A stretch of DNA of 64,000 bases from a bacterium (GCA_029977615.1 JAPOKO010000001.1:83627-147626); one strand, 5' to 3'. Shown: positions 47,114 to 56,567, counted from the stretch's first letter. The notes: a model not told the origin generated them from the sequence alone. Made by a program: numbers and translations.

Positions 47114-47439
47114 CAGCTCTTCCCCAGCCTGTCCAATAACTCATCTTGATTTTTAGTTTGTTCCGCAATCGCACGAAGCAAAAAATCACGATGCTCAAGT
47201 AAGGCTTCAACATGTTTTTGTGCATCGCGATATTCATGTAGTGAGAGAGGTGTTTCAGAAACCAAACTTCTCATTTCTTTTTCATTCGCATCATCACGCA
47301 ACGCATCCAGCTGCTCATCTAACAGTGCGAGTTCAGTCTGAAGCTGCTTCAAGTTCTCAGAATTTCGGCGGAGCCGTTTTTCAATGAGCCTGTGGGCAAC
47401 TCCGCGAATGTTCACATCAGCGAGTGTAGGAGTGTCCAT
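47113..47439 (-). CDS. Small coiled-coil protein of unknown function
   Basis: A 108-residue protein (ATG at 47439, 2 bases downstream of the tRNA end). It has no recognisable catalytic motif. Heptad-like stretches rich in Leu, Glu, Gln and Arg run through about 15-105 (LRRNSENLKQLQTELALLDEQ; HVEALLEHRDFLLRAI), suggesting a helical hairpin or dimer. It is coupled to the ANTAR regulator by a one-base overlap, so a regulatory or partner role is possible but unproven. Confidence 0.65.
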   Translation of the reverse strand: MDTPTLADVNIRGVAHRLIEKRLRRNSENLKQLQTELALLDEQLDALRDDANEKEMRSLVSETPLSLHEYRDAQKHVEALLEHRDFLLRAIAEQTKNQDELLDRLGKS

Positions 47440-47441
47440 GT

Positions 47442-47527
47442 TGGTGCCCGAGGTGGGAGTTGAACCCACACACCCTTTCGAATAACGGATTTTGAGTCCG
47501 TCGCGTCTGCCATTCCGCCACTCGGGC
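47442..47527 (-). tRNA. tRNA-Leu (CAA)
   Basis: An 86-base class II tRNA with encoded CCA. The acceptor stem GCCCGAG pairs perfectly with CTCGGGC, followed by A and CCA. The anticodon arm is ACGGA-CTCAAAA-TCCGT, anticodon CAA. A long variable arm follows, and the T-arm is GTGGGTTCAACTCCCAC. It lies just upstream of the coiled-coil gene. Confidence 0.97.
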
Positions 47528-47585
47528 TTGAGTGAAGTGGGAAACAGCGTACCGACCCCTTGGAAGTTCTACGCTTGTCCACGAC

Positions 47586-48773
47586 ATGCTTGCGTTCACC
47601 TTTCCTGGTCAGGGTTCACAGCGCCCCGGTATGGGCCAGCCCTGGGTTGGCCACGACAGCTGGGAACTCGTTACGGAAGCCTCCGATATTTCCGGTCGCG
47701 ATGTTGGACGTCTACTTTTAGAGGCCGATGCTGACGAATTAAAGGACACGCGCAACGCTCAGTTGACCACTTTTGTTTCATCGCTCATGGTGCTAGACGC
47801 CGTTGAGCGACTTGGCATTGAGCCAAGCCTGTGCGCCGGACACAGCCTCGGCGAATACACAGCGCTTGCTGCAACCGGAGCACTTGGTTTCGATGAAGGT
47901 ATTCGTCTTGTCGTTGCCAGAGCAGATGCCATGCACGATGCGGGAAACGAATCGCCTGGCACGATGGCTGCGGTTCTTGGACTCGATGACGACGAAGTTG
48001 AAACAGCCTGTCGACTTGCCGACAGCGATGTGTGGGTTGCCAACTTCAACGCTCCTGGTCAGATCGTTATTGCTGGTTCCGAAGAAGGAGTTGCAAAAGC
48101 AACTGAGCAAGCAAAGGCTCTCGGTGCAAAACGTGTGATGGCACTCCCCGTGTCGGGTGCGTTCCACACTCCATACATGACCAGCGCGCGCGAACGTCTG
48201 CGCGAAGCAATCGCGCTTGCCAAACCGCGCAACATTGATGTGCCAGTTATCAGCAACGTTGATGCACGTGCGCACGACAGCGGCGAAGAATGGTCAACCC
48301 TGCTGTCAGCCCAACTTTCATCACCAGTGCGCTGGAAGCATTGCTTGCTCACCATGGCCGAGGCTGGCATAGTCGGCTTTATTGAACTTGGTCCGGGCGG
48401 AGTGCTCACAGGAATGGCCAAGCGAACCATTGAGGGATCAAAATCAATTAGCGTTGCTACGCCAGATGATCTTGACAAGTTAATTGAATGGATCGACGCG
48501 CTTCAGCCAACTGCCACGTTGCCACCTGGTTCTGTACATGAAGGAGAACATCTCTTTGCAGTCGAACGCATGGTGGTTGCTCCAGCCGCTGGATTGTTTC
48601 AGAAGATTTCATCCGTAACCAATAAGTCGCGAATCGAAGTTGGACAGATCATCGGTCATGTTGCAGAAACTGAAGTTCGTTCCCCGTTTTCTGGCATTTT
48701 GCAAAACTTCATTGCTGTTGACGGAGAACGTGTGACGGCGCATCAACCAATCGCTTGGTTGCGAACTCACTAA
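47586..48773 (+). CDS. fabD: Malonyl-CoA:ACP transacylase with C-terminal biotinyl/lipoyl-like domain
   Basis: Loads malonyl groups on acyl carrier protein. ATG at 47586 gives 395 residues. The FabD domain (about 1-305) has FPGQGSQ, the nucleophile Ser87 in GHSLGEY and His in SGAFHTPYM. Beyond the normal end, residues about 312-395 add two beta-rich half-repeats (MVVAPAAGLFQKI...VGQIIG; VRSPFSGIL...DGERV...QPIAWLR) resembling a biotinyl/lipoyl barrel. The modified lysine motif (EAMKM) is absent. The add-on may dock with acetyl-CoA carboxylase or the ACP. First gene of the fab operon. Confidence 0.9.
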   Translation: MLAFTFPGQGSQRPGMGQPWVGHDSWELVTEASDISGRDVGRLLLEADADELKDTRNAQLTTFVSSLMVLDAVERLGIEPSLCAGHSLGEYTALAATGALGFDEGIRLVVARADAMHDAGNESPGTMAAVLGLDDDEVETACRLADSDVWVANFNAPGQIVIAGSEEGVAKATEQAKALGAKRVMALPVSGAFHTPYMTSARERLREAIALAKPRNIDVPVISNVDARAHDSGEEWSTLLSAQLSSPVRWKHCLLTMAEAGIVGFIELGPGGVLTGMAKRTIEGSKSISVATPDDLDKLIEWIDALQPTATLPPGSVHEGEHLFAVERMVVAPAAGLFQKISSVTNKSRIEVGQIIGHVAETEVRSPFSGILQNFIAVDGERVTAHQPIAWLRTH

Positions 48774-48784
48774 GGTTTAATTGC

Positions 48785-49762
48785 ATGCCAACCATTCCTA
48801 CCAACGCCATCGGCGGCGTCATCACTGGTTGGGGCACTGCACTTCCTCCGAAGGTTGTGACAAATGATGATTTGTCAAAGACCATGGAGACTTCCGACGA
48901 ATGGATCCGCGAGCGGACTGGTATTCATCGCCGGCATATCGGCGGAAGCACCGCTGAACTCTCGGTAGAGAGCGGACGAATCGCCATGGAGATGGCTGGT
49001 GTTTCACCCGAAGAAATTGACGCTCTTGTGTTGTCGACCACCACCCCAGATCGTCAAGTACCTGCAACTTCAGCAACGGTGCAGAACCTGCTTGGCTTGA
49101 AGTGCGGAGCATTCGACATAAACGCTGCTTGTTCAGGATTTGTGTACGGGCTTGTAGTTGCGCATGGACTCATTGCTATGGGCTCAAAAAAGGTTCTGCT
49201 CATCGGCACCGACACTCTTTCGCGGATAACTGACTGGACCGATCGCAATACTGCAATTTTGTTTGCCGATGGTTCTGGTGCAGCCGTTATTGAAGCAACA
49301 ACTGGTGAATCCGAATTGCTCGGCTGGGACTTAGATGCCGATGGCTCCGCCGAGGAATTGCTCTACGCCGAAATTGGCGGAAATATTCACATGGACGGAA
49401 AAGAAGTGTTTCGTCGCGCAGTCCGCATCATGGTGGACTCGGCTCAGAAGTCAATGCACGTTGCTGGAGTTACTGCTGACGACATTGCTCTCATCGTCCC
49501 CCATCAAGCAAACACTCGAATCATTAGTGCTGCATGTGAACGCCTCGGAATTCCTATGGATCGAACCAGCACGGTGTTACACGAAACTGGCAATACATCT
49601 TCTGCGTCTATCCCTCTCGCTCTATTCGATGCAGCCAACGGTGGTGCGATGAGTGGACGTACTCTTCGTGTTGGAGATTTGGTGTTGGTTGTTGGATTCG
49701 GCGCTGGAATGACCGCGGCCAGTGCCGTGTTGCGCTGGAACGGAAAGGGGCTCAGATCATGA
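48785..49762 (+). CDS. fabH: 3-oxoacyl-ACP synthase III
   Basis: Starts fatty-acid synthesis by condensing acyl-CoA with malonyl-ACP. ATG at 48785 gives 325 residues. The catalytic triad is Cys in INAACSGFVYG, His in VPHQANTRI and Asn in HETGNTSSAS. The N-terminal TSDEWIRERTGI motif is the CoA-binding FabH signature. It follows fabD by 11 bases and overlaps fabG by 4. Confidence 0.97.
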   Translation: MPTIPTNAIGGVITGWGTALPPKVVTNDDLSKTMETSDEWIRERTGIHRRHIGGSTAELSVESGRIAMEMAGVSPEEIDALVLSTTTPDRQVPATSATVQNLLGLKCGAFDINAACSGFVYGLVVAHGLIAMGSKKVLLIGTDTLSRITDWTDRNTAILFADGSGAAVIEATTGESELLGWDLDADGSAEELLYAEIGGNIHMDGKEVFRRAVRIMVDSAQKSMHVAGVTADDIALIVPHQANTRIISAACERLGIPMDRTSTVLHETGNTSSASIPLALFDAANGGAMSGRTLRVGDLVLVVGFGAGMTAASAVLRWNGKGLRS

Positions 49763-50481
49763 CCGTTGAGACAACATCCCCACGAGTGGTTTTAGTTACT
49801 GGAGGCTCTCGAGGTATCGGGTTGGCATGCGCGCGACATTTCGCAGCACTCGGTGATCATGTTGCTGTTACATATAACTCGTCACCACCACCCGGCGAGT
49901 TTTTTGCCGTGAAGTGCGACGTAACAAACAACCAAGATGTAGACAACGCATTCAAAGAAATCGAAGAGAAATTCGGTCCCGTACAAATTCTCGTTTCCAA
50001 TGCTGGAATTACGCGCGACGGACTTCTTTTACGGATGGGCGAGGACGACTTTGCCTCAGTCATTGACGCCAATCTCACCGCCGCATACCGAGTGTGCAAA
50101 CGCGCAACCCAAGGCATGTTGCGCGCACGTTCTGGTCGCATCATCTTGATGTCAAGTGTTGTCGCTTTGTTGGGCTCAGCCGGTCAAGCGAACTACTCGG
50201 CTAGCAAAGCGGGCTTAGTTGGACTCGCCCGCTCTCTAGCTCGCGAATTGGGTTCACGTTCAATCACCGTCAATGTGGTCGCTCCAGGCCCAATTGATAC
50301 CGACATGACCGCAGCGCTCGGCGAAAAGCGTCTAGAAGAACTCGCTCATGCCGTACCACTTGGACGTACGGGAACCGTGGACGAAATTGCAGGAGTGGTT
50401 ACCTTTCTTGCAAGCCCGGCAGCGGCCTACATCACGGGTGCAGTAATACCCGTTGATGGCGGGCTTGGCATGGGCCATTGA
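49759..50481 (+). CDS. fabG: 3-oxoacyl-ACP reductase
   Basis: NADPH-dependent reduction of 3-oxoacyl-ACP, 240 residues, SDR fold. The cofactor motif is TGGSRGIG, the NAG motif is SNAGITRDG, and the catalytic residues are Ser in LMSSVVALLG and Tyr/Lys in YSASKAG. The C-terminal AYITGAVIPVDGGLGMGH is characteristic of FabG. It overlaps fabH (ATGA). Confidence 0.95.
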   Translation: MTVETTSPRVVLVTGGSRGIGLACARHFAALGDHVAVTYNSSPPPGEFFAVKCDVTNNQDVDNAFKEIEEKFGPVQILVSNAGITRDGLLLRMGEDDFASVIDANLTAAYRVCKRATQGMLRARSGRIILMSSVVALLGSAGQANYSASKAGLVGLARSLARELGSRSITVNVVAPGPIDTDMTAALGEKRLEELAHAVPLGRTGTVDEIAGVVTFLASPAAAYITGAVIPVDGGLGMGH

Positions 50482-50540
50482 TCCCATTCTCGTAAGCCGC
50501 GTAGTACTGTAAGTGCGCAACGAAAACCAAGGAGAAAATC

Positions 50541-50780
50541 ATGAGCCAGGAATTGTTTGAACGTTTCACCAAGTGTGCAGTAGATGTCTTGTCAGTAGAT
50601 GCCTCCAAAATCACACCAGATGCAAGCTTCGGCGATGACCTCGATGCCGACAGCCTCGACTTGGTCGAACTTGTAATGGCCCTCGAAGAAGAATTTGGTA
50701 TTGAAGTTCCAGAGTCTGACCTTGAAGGTGTTGACACTGTCGGCAAGGCCTTCGCGCTCGTCACGTCAAAAGTCAAGTAA
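50541..50780 (+). CDS. acpP: Acyl carrier protein
   Basis: A 79-residue acidic four-helix protein. The 4'-phosphopantetheine Ser is in DLDADSLDLVELVM. A clear Shine-Dalgarno site, AAGGAG, lies about 7 bases before the ATG. The 59-base gap after fabG is the longest in the operon and may carry an extra promoter for this abundant protein. Confidence 0.97.
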   Translation: MSQELFERFTKCAVDVLSVDASKITPDASFGDDLDADSLDLVELVMALEEEFGIEVPESDLEGVDTVGKAFALVTSKVK

Positions 50781-50801
50781 ACCTTTTAAGCCTCACTGCA
50801 C

Positions 50802-51986
50802 ATGCAAGGAGCCGGTCACCGCGTTGCCATTACTGGCTATGGAGTGGTTGCGCCGTGCGGTATCGGTAAGGAAGCCTTCTGGACAGGCCTCCTTGGACCT
50901 GGTTTCACAGGCTCAAAGTCCATTGAAATAGAAAACTGGGACCCACTTCCCTATTTCGATAATCCAAAAGACGCTCGACGTTCTGACCGCTGCGAGCAGT
51001 TTGCTCTTGCTGCTGCCGGGGAAGCAATCACTCAGTCGGGTGAATTGCCATATGACCGCGCACGCATTGGCACCATTTTCGGAACAGGAATTGGCGGTCT
51101 GCGCACGCTTGAAGAAAATGTCATTACGCGAGTAGAAAAAGGTGAACGTCGTGTTTCGCCCTTTCTCGTTCCCATGATGATGTCAAACGCATCTGGTGCA
51201 GCGATTTCCATGCGCTACGGGTTTCAAGGACCGGCTGAAACCATTTGTACGGCTTGCGCAGCAGCAACACACGCCATTGGCAACGCAGCACGTCTCGTTG
51301 CTTGGGGTCGTTGCGATGCCGTAATCACCGGCGGTGCTGAAAGTGCAGCAACAATCACTGCGCTCGCAGGGTTCAGCAATATGACTGCACTCTCCAGCAC
51401 ATTGGTCAGCAAACCGTTTGATGCAACTCGCGATGGATTCATCATGGGTGAAGGTGCAGCAGTGTTTGTACTTGAACGCTTGGATCTAGCCCTATCCCGC
51501 GGTGCCACCATCATTGCCGAAATTGTTGGTGCAGCAAGCAATGCTGATGCCCATCACATCACCGCGCCATCACCTGGTGGCGTCGGAGCATCACGTTGCA
51601 TGCAGTTAGCGCTTGATGATGCGGGATTGCAACCAAGCGATATCAAACAAGTCAATGCCCATGGAACAAGCACTCCGTTGAACGATGCGGCGGAATCGCA
51701 AGCGATAGAGACTGTCTTTGGCAAAAACACGGTTCCGGTTGTGTCAATTAAAGGCGTAACTGGTCACCCGCTTGGTGCTGCCGGCGCATTAGAAGCTGCC
51801 GCGGTACTACTCAGCATCGAAAAGAAGTTGATCCCGCCGACAGCAGGTACTCAGCACATTGGTGAAGACATGAACATCGACGTGGTCATCGGTTCTGCCC
51901 GCCCTTGGGAACCAGGTCCAACCATCTCCAACAACTTTGGTTTCGGTGGACATAACGGTTCTGTGATTATTTCGCCTTACAAATAA
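50802..51986 (+). CDS. fabF: 3-oxoacyl-ACP synthase II
   Basis: Elongating condensing enzyme, 394 residues. The Cys-His-His triad is visible: ICTACAAATHAIG, VNAHGTSTPLND and GVTGHPLGAAGA. The C-terminal NNFGFGGHNGS motif is also typical. It is the last gene of the plus-strand fab operon and ends 1 base from the convergent fabZ. Confidence 0.96.
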   Translation: MQGAGHRVAITGYGVVAPCGIGKEAFWTGLLGPGFTGSKSIEIENWDPLPYFDNPKDARRSDRCEQFALAAAGEAITQSGELPYDRARIGTIFGTGIGGLRTLEENVITRVEKGERRVSPFLVPMMMSNASGAAISMRYGFQGPAETICTACAAATHAIGNAARLVAWGRCDAVITGGAESAATITALAGFSNMTALSSTLVSKPFDATRDGFIMGEGAAVFVLERLDLALSRGATIIAEIVGAASNADAHHITAPSPGGVGASRCMQLALDDAGLQPSDIKQVNAHGTSTPLNDAAESQAIETVFGKNTVPVVSIKGVTGHPLGAAGALEAAAVLLSIEKKLIPPTAGTQHIGEDMNIDVVIGSARPWEPGPTISNNFGFGGHNGSVIISPYK

Positions 51987-51987
51987 G

Positions 51988-52413
51988 TCACGCGTCAACT
52001 ACGACGAAGAGCAGTTCACACTCACAAGCGATTTCGCCGTTCACTTTTGCGACTCCAGTACCCTTGCCCGCGCGGGCTGACATTCGTCCAATGGATGCCG
52101 ATATCTCAAGCGTGTCACCTGGAAGAACTTGGCGCCTAAAGCGCGCTTCATCAAGACCTCCAAAAAGCGGCAGCTTCCCCGCAAACTTTGGATCGCTCAC
52201 TATTGCTAGAGCTCCAGTTTGCGCAATGGCTTCACACATCAACACGCCTGGAAGCGTTGGACGGCCTGGGAAATGACCAGCAAAGAACCACTCATCACCT
52301 GTTAATTTCCAAATTGTTGAAGCAGATATACCAGGTGTCAGCTCGGTGATTTCATCAACAAAGATGAACGGGTCACGATGAGCAATGAGATCAGTTGGCT
52401 TAGGAAATGTCAT
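51988..52413 (-). CDS. fabZ: 3-hydroxyacyl-ACP dehydratase FabZ
   Basis: A 141-residue hotdog-fold enzyme that dehydrates 3-hydroxyacyl-ACP. The catalytic His is in IAHRDPFIFVDEI, and the catalytic acid is in GHFPGRPTLPGVLMCEAIAQ. It supplies the step missing from the adjacent fab operon but lies on the opposite strand. It overlaps the peroxiredoxin by one base, so it is probably transcribed with the trp-end genes. Confidence 0.92.
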   Translation of the reverse strand: MTFPKPTDLIAHRDPFIFVDEITELTPGISASTIWKLTGDEWFFAGHFPGRPTLPGVLMCEAIAQTGALAIVSDPKFAGKLPLFGGLDEARFRRQVLPGDTLEISASIGRMSARAGKGTGVAKVNGEIACECELLFVVVDA

Positions 52414-52865
52414 TATTTGCCTAAAGCTTCCAACAGTTTTACTGGTGTGTCTTTCGGAGAAATCTTATACCACGCCTTCAAAATGGTTCCGTCTGCACCA
52501 ATAAGAAACGCCGAACGTTCGATACCCATGTATTCGCGACCATACATAGATTTCTTCTTCCAAACTTTGTACGCCTTAGCAACTTTGTTATCGGCATCTG
52601 ACAACAAAGGAAATCCGAGTCCATATTTTTCATCAAACTTCAACTGCTTTGCTGGTAAATCTGGACTGATTCCGATGATTACTGTTCGACCAATCTGATC
52701 GGCAATGTCACGCAGTCCACAGGATTGTTGCGTGCAACCGGGAGTATCGGCCTTGGGATAGAAATACACAAGAATTTTGCGCTTTGCATACTTCTTCAAC
52801 GAAATCTTCTTGCCGTTCTGATCGAGCAATTCAATAGCGGGTGCTACAGATCCTTCTTTCAACAT
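52413..52865 (-). CDS. bcp: Thioredoxin-dependent peroxiredoxin (BCP/PrxQ type)
   Basis: Reduces hydrogen peroxide and organic peroxides. The 150-residue protein has the peroxidatic Cys in PKADTPGCTQQSC; the second Cys five residues later is the resolving Cys of atypical 2-Cys PrxQ. The N-terminal GSVAPAIELLDQNGKKISL strand pattern fits the family. It lies 9 bases after trpA. Confidence 0.93.
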   Translation of the reverse strand: MLKEGSVAPAIELLDQNGKKISLKKYAKRKILVYFYPKADTPGCTQQSCGLRDIADQIGRTVIIGISPDLPAKQLKFDEKYGLGFPLLSDADNKVAKAYKVWKKKSMYGREYMGIERSAFLIGADGTILKAWYKISPKDTPVKLLEALGK

Positions 52866-52874
52866 GGAACGAAC

Positions 52875-53670
52875 TTACTTCAACCCAAATGATGCGTCGA
52901 GCGCTTTGCGAACTTCTCCCACGTATTCTCCAACCGCATCGGCGTCGTGTTCAATCAAACGACGCATTACTGATGCGCCCATGACAACTCCATCAGCCAC
53001 CGTTGAAGCTTCAACCGCTTGAGCCGCATTCGAAACACCTACACCAATGAGTACTGGAACGTCAGTCAATGCTTTCAAGCGCGCGGCAAGTTTGGTAGCT
53101 GTACTAGCCAATTCGTCACGTTCCCCTGTTACGCCAAGAAGGCCAACTGCGTACACAAAACCATTACACCTCTGCAGAATTCGTGGCAGGCGTTCCTCGG
53201 GAGCGGTTGGTGCAGCAAGCATCACCGTTTCTATTCCGGCTCCATCTGCTGCAATACACCAATCGGATGCTTCCTCAAGTGGAAGATCAGGCACGATAGC
53301 CGCGCAAATGCCAGCTTCTGCCAAAGAATGCGCGAAGCGTTCGTTACCAGCTGAATGCACGGTGTTGTAATAACACATCACCGCGAGAGGCACATCAATG
53401 TCGATATTTCGTAATTCTTGAAGAATGGAAAGTGGAGTTGCTCCGCGCTCAAGGGCTTGCTCGGAGGCAAGTTGAATCATCGGACCATCCATAACCGGAT
53501 CCGAAAATGGAATGCCGATCTCTATCGCATCTGCGCCATTTGCGGCAGCTGCACGAACCGCCCGTCCAGCCGAGATAACCACCGGTGATGTATGGAACGA
53601 GCAACTTTCGGCCTGCATCACGTCGCGCACGAAGATGGCTTTCGAGTTTTCCTGTATGTAGAACAGCCAT
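52875..53670 (-). pseudogene. trpA: Tryptophan synthase alpha subunit, frameshifted
   Basis: Cleaves indole-3-glycerol phosphate to indole, which passes to TrpB. The true N-terminus is the ATG at 53670, 3 bases after trpB: MAVLHTGKLESHLRARRDAG, then LLVPYITGGYLGWT. At a GGG run (53561-53563) the frame breaks, and the rest (AVRAAAANGADAIEIGIPFSDP and onward to GVSNAAQAVEAS) continues in the next frame. Removing one G restores 264 normal residues. Catalytic Glu (AIEIG) and Asp (FSDP) remain. The break may be a sequencing error, a real lesion or a recoding site. Confidence 0.85.
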
Positions 53671-53673
53671 CTG

Positions 53674-54825
53674 TTAGCCCAAAATGTCCATCATCTGAGC
53701 TACGTCTTTATCTCCTCTGCCAGACAAATTCATCAGCACAGTTTTGCCTTGCATATTTGGTGCCTCACGCGTAATCCACGCAACAACGTGTGCACACTCA
53801 AGTGCCGGGATTATTCCTTCAGTTTTCGCAAGCAGCTGGAATCCTTCGATCACTTCAGCGTCTGTCACGCTTGGATACTCTGCACGGCCTATTGATGCGA
53901 GATACGAATGCTCAGGACCTACGCCTGGGTAATCGAGCCCAGCACTGATTGATTGTGCCTCTTGGACTTGGCCGTATTCGTCTTGCATTAAATAACTGCG
54001 CATGCCATGCACAACGCCTGGTACTCCACGTCCAACAGCGGCACCACCGGCTGGCTCAACGCCGATCAAACGAGCATGTGTGTCGACAAATCCCGAAAAT
54101 ATTCCGATGGCGTTTGATCCTCCGCCAACGCAAGCAGCAACAACATCTGGATCGGTGCCAAGAAGCTCCCGACATTGAGCATGTGCTTCGGTTCCAATCA
54201 CGCTTTGGAACTGGCGAACCATGAAGGGATACGGATGCGGACCCATCACCGAACCAATTGCGTAGTACGTGTGTTCAACAGTTGCCACCCAGTCACGCAT
54301 TGCTTCATTTACTGCATCTTTCAGTGTGCGACTACCCGACTTCGCAGGAACTACTTCGGCTCCAAGCAAGCGCATTCGAAATACGTTTAAAGCCTGACGT
54401 TCAACATCGACCTCTCCCATGTACACCTTGCACCCAAGACCGAGCAATGCAGCTGCGGTCGCAGATGCAACGCCATGTTGTCCGGCGCCTGTTTCAGCAA
54501 CAATGCGCTTCTTTCCCATTCGCTTCGCCAATAGAGCCTGGCCAAGGACACTGTTGATTTTGTGTGAACCCGTGTGATTCAAATCTTCACGTTTCAGGAT
54601 CAAACGAATGCCAAGTTTGCGACCGAGGTTATGGCACTCAGTCAAGATTGACGGACGCCCCGCGTAGTCGCGCAAGAGATCGTTGAGTTCAGTCCGAAAC
54701 ACCGTGTCGTTCCAGGCATCATGAAACGCTGCTTCAAGTTCTTGGCAAGCAGGAACAAGAGTTTCAGGCACAAAGCGCCCACCAAACTCGCCAAAACGAC
54801 CATCAGCACCAGGCGTTGTCAACAT
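53674..54825 (-). CDS. trpB: Tryptophan synthase beta subunit
   Basis: PLP enzyme that joins indole and serine. ATG at 54825 gives 383 residues beginning [20 protein letters not shown]. The PLP lysine is in [10 protein letters not shown], the carboxylate loop is ETGAGQHG and the phosphate cradle is [10 protein letters not shown]. It is 34 bases after trpF and 3 bases before trpA. Confidence 0.96.
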   Translation of the reverse strand: MLTTPGADGRFGEFGGRFVPETLVPACQELEAAFHDAWNDTVFRTELNDLLRDYAGRPSILTECHNLGRKLGIRLILKREDLNHTGSHKINSVLGQALLAKRMGKKRIVAETGAGQHGVASATAAALLGLGCKVYMGEVDVERQALNVFRMRLLGAEVVPAKSGSRTLKDAVNEAMRDWVATVEHTYYAIGSVMGPHPYPFMVRQFQSVIGTEAHAQCRELLGTDPDVVAACVGGGSNAIGIFSGFVDTHARLIGVEPAGGAAVGRGVPGVVHGMRSYLMQDEYGQVQEAQSISAGLDYPGVGPEHSYLASIGRAEYPSVTDAEVIEGFQLLAKTEGIIPALECAHVVAWITREAPNMQGKTVLMNLSGRGDKDVAQMMDILG

Positions 54826-54859
54826 GCTTCTAATGTACTTGCGATGCTGGCGTGTCGGC

Positions 54860-55468
54860 CTAGCCGAGCACCGCATCTCGCGCATTTGTAATGAAGTGAC
54901 GCATCTTTACAGCATCCTTCAGACCTGGGGCTTTCTCCACGCCGCTGCTGACATCCACTCCCCACGGATGCACTTGCATGATTCCCGCAGCAACATTTTC
55001 TGGTGTCAATCCGCCAGAAAGCATGAGTCGGATGTCAGTGGGAATGTCTTGCAGTAACTCCCAGTCATATGCAGTGCCAGAACCCGGATGCAACCCGTCA
55101 ACCAAAATTGCATCAGATGCAAAGTTGTTCGCTTGTGCTGCATCTTGAGAACCCGCTACAACTGCTTTAATGACGAATCGGACATCAGTTGCAACTTCTG
55201 CAGTCATCGCTGCCGTTTCATGACCATGAAGTTGAGCACCTTGTAAGCGCGCTTCATTCACGATCTCAATTACTCGCGAAGGAGTCTCGTTACGAAACAC
55301 TCCTACCGTTACTGTTTCGGGAGGGAGTCGCTTGACGATTTCACGAGCGAGCGCAGGTGATATCTGACGTGGACTCGGCGCGAAAACAAAACCCAACGCA
55401 TCGGCTCCTAAGGCGACGGCAAGTAGTGCATCTTGCTCATTCGTAATGCCACAAATCTTGACGAACAT
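54860..55468 (-). CDS. trpF: Phosphoribosylanthranilate isomerase
   Basis: Amadori rearrangement in tryptophan synthesis. A 202-residue beta/alpha barrel with the general base Cys in [12 protein letters not shown] and general acid Asp in [11 protein letters not shown]. The phosphate-binding [11 protein letters not shown] is near the C-terminus. It follows trpC by 2 bases. Confidence 0.93.
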   Translation of the reverse strand: MFVKICGITNEQDALLAVALGADALGFVFAPSPRQISPALAREIVKRLPPETVTVGVFRNETPSRVIEIVNEARLQGAQLHGHETAAMTAEVATDVRFVIKAVVAGSQDAAQANNFASDAILVDGLHPGSGTAYDWELLQDIPTDIRLMLSGGLTPENVAAGIMQVHPWGVDVSSGVEKAPGLKDAVKMRHFITNARDAVLG

Positions 55469-55470
55469 TG

Positions 55471-56247
55471 CTATGCAACCCTTAAATCACGAACTGCCAC
55501 AACTGGGTCACTGGATGTAACAATTGACTCGCCAACAAGCACCGCGTCATATCCGGCATCACGCAAGCGACGTGCGTCTGATGCATCTCTAACACCAGAT
55601 TCCGCAACTCGTGCAACTGTTGGAGGGATGAGAGATGCCATACGCTCTGCACGCGCGTGGTCAACTTCAAACGTAATGAGGTCACGTTGATTAACTCCCA
55701 CAATGCTTGCGCCAACGTTGAGTGCACGATCAAGCTCATTCTCATCATGCGTTTCTACGAGCACATCCAAACCAATATGAACCGCGAGATCATGGAACCT
55801 CACAAGCTCGTCTTCGGTCAATGCTGCTGCAATTAACAGAACACAATCGGCGCCCATGAGCCGGGCATCAACCACATCAAATTCAGAAACCGTGAAATCC
55901 TTGCGAATGACAGGAAGCGATGTACTTGCACGAGCAACCTGAAGATCTTCTACCGAACCACCAAAGAAGCGCTCATCGGTCAACACCGACAAACACGATG
56001 CTCCACCTTGTTCGTATGACGATGCGATCTGAGCAGCATCCAGATGTGCGTGAAGCACACCCTTAGATGGTGACTTTCGCTTGATCTCTGCAATGACACA
56101 CAAATGCTCATGAGAGTCCCGAACAAGTCGATCGCCGAACCCTCTGGTCGACGACATTGCACGGGCTTGACTAACAAGATCGTCCAAAATTCGCTGGTCA
56201 CGCGAAGCATCTTCGCGATGGCTCTGAACGATTTTGTCTAAATACAA
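55471..56247 (-). CDS. trpC: Indole-3-glycerol-phosphate synthase
   Basis: Closes the indole ring. A 258-residue barrel with catalytic Glu/Lys motifs IAEIKRKSPSKG, LPVIRKDFT and the later VGVNQRDL and VAESGV. It is the first tryptophan gene here; trpE, trpG and trpD are not in the window. It starts 3 bases after the small monooxygenase gene. Confidence 0.95.
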   Translation of the reverse strand: MYLDKIVQSHREDASRDQRILDDLVSQARAMSSTRGFGDRLVRDSHEHLCVIAEIKRKSPSKGVLHAHLDAAQIASSYEQGGASCLSVLTDERFFGGSVEDLQVARASTSLPVIRKDFTVSEFDVVDARLMGADCVLLIAAALTEDELVRFHDLAVHIGLDVLVETHDENELDRALNVGASIVGVNQRDLITFEVDHARAERMASLIPPTVARVAESGVRDASDARRLRDAGYDAVLVGESIVTSSDPVVAVRDLRVA

Positions 56248-56250
56248 GGC

Positions 56251-56556
56251 TTAAAGACCCTTGCCGCCAATCGGCGAAAGCAGGTTGAATTCTGGCGCTC
56301 CATCAACGAAATCAGCAAGCGACTTGGAGAAGGCCTTGAATGCATCGCTTCCCATGTGCGCATTCAGCGCATCCTGGTTCGCATACAACTCGTAGAACCA
56401 CACCACATCTGCGTCTAATGCGTCGTGATGAAAGATGTAGGTCAGAGTCTCTGACTCACCTTGCGCTGTAGCCAGACCAGGCTTAACCGCTTCCGTGAAT
56501 GCATCGCGCTGGCCAGCTTTGATGCGCAATTTGACTGCCACTGCTACTTTGCTCAT
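56251..56556 (-). CDS. ABM-fold putative monooxygenase
   Basis: A 101-residue dimeric alpha-beta-barrel (antibiotic biosynthesis monooxygenase, YgiN-like) protein. The pattern AVKLRIKAGQRDAFTEAV and the central YELYANQDALNAHM match the family's ferredoxin-like repeat. Members include quinol monooxygenases and stress proteins; the substrate is unknown. It lies between glyS and trpC and is probably co-transcribed with both. Confidence 0.82.
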   Translation of the reverse strand: MSKVAVAVKLRIKAGQRDAFTEAVKPGLATAQGESETLTYIFHHDALDADVVWFYELYANQDALNAHMGSDAFKAFSKSLADFVDGAPEFNLLSPIGGKGL

Positions 56557-56567
56557 GATTCCTCCTG

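Noticed and set aside
52875-53630. trpA as an intact gene starting at an ATG at 53630
   Set aside because: The first residues from this start do not match TrpA, and the proper N-terminus is present in another frame directly after trpB. The frame shift at 53561-53563 explains both.
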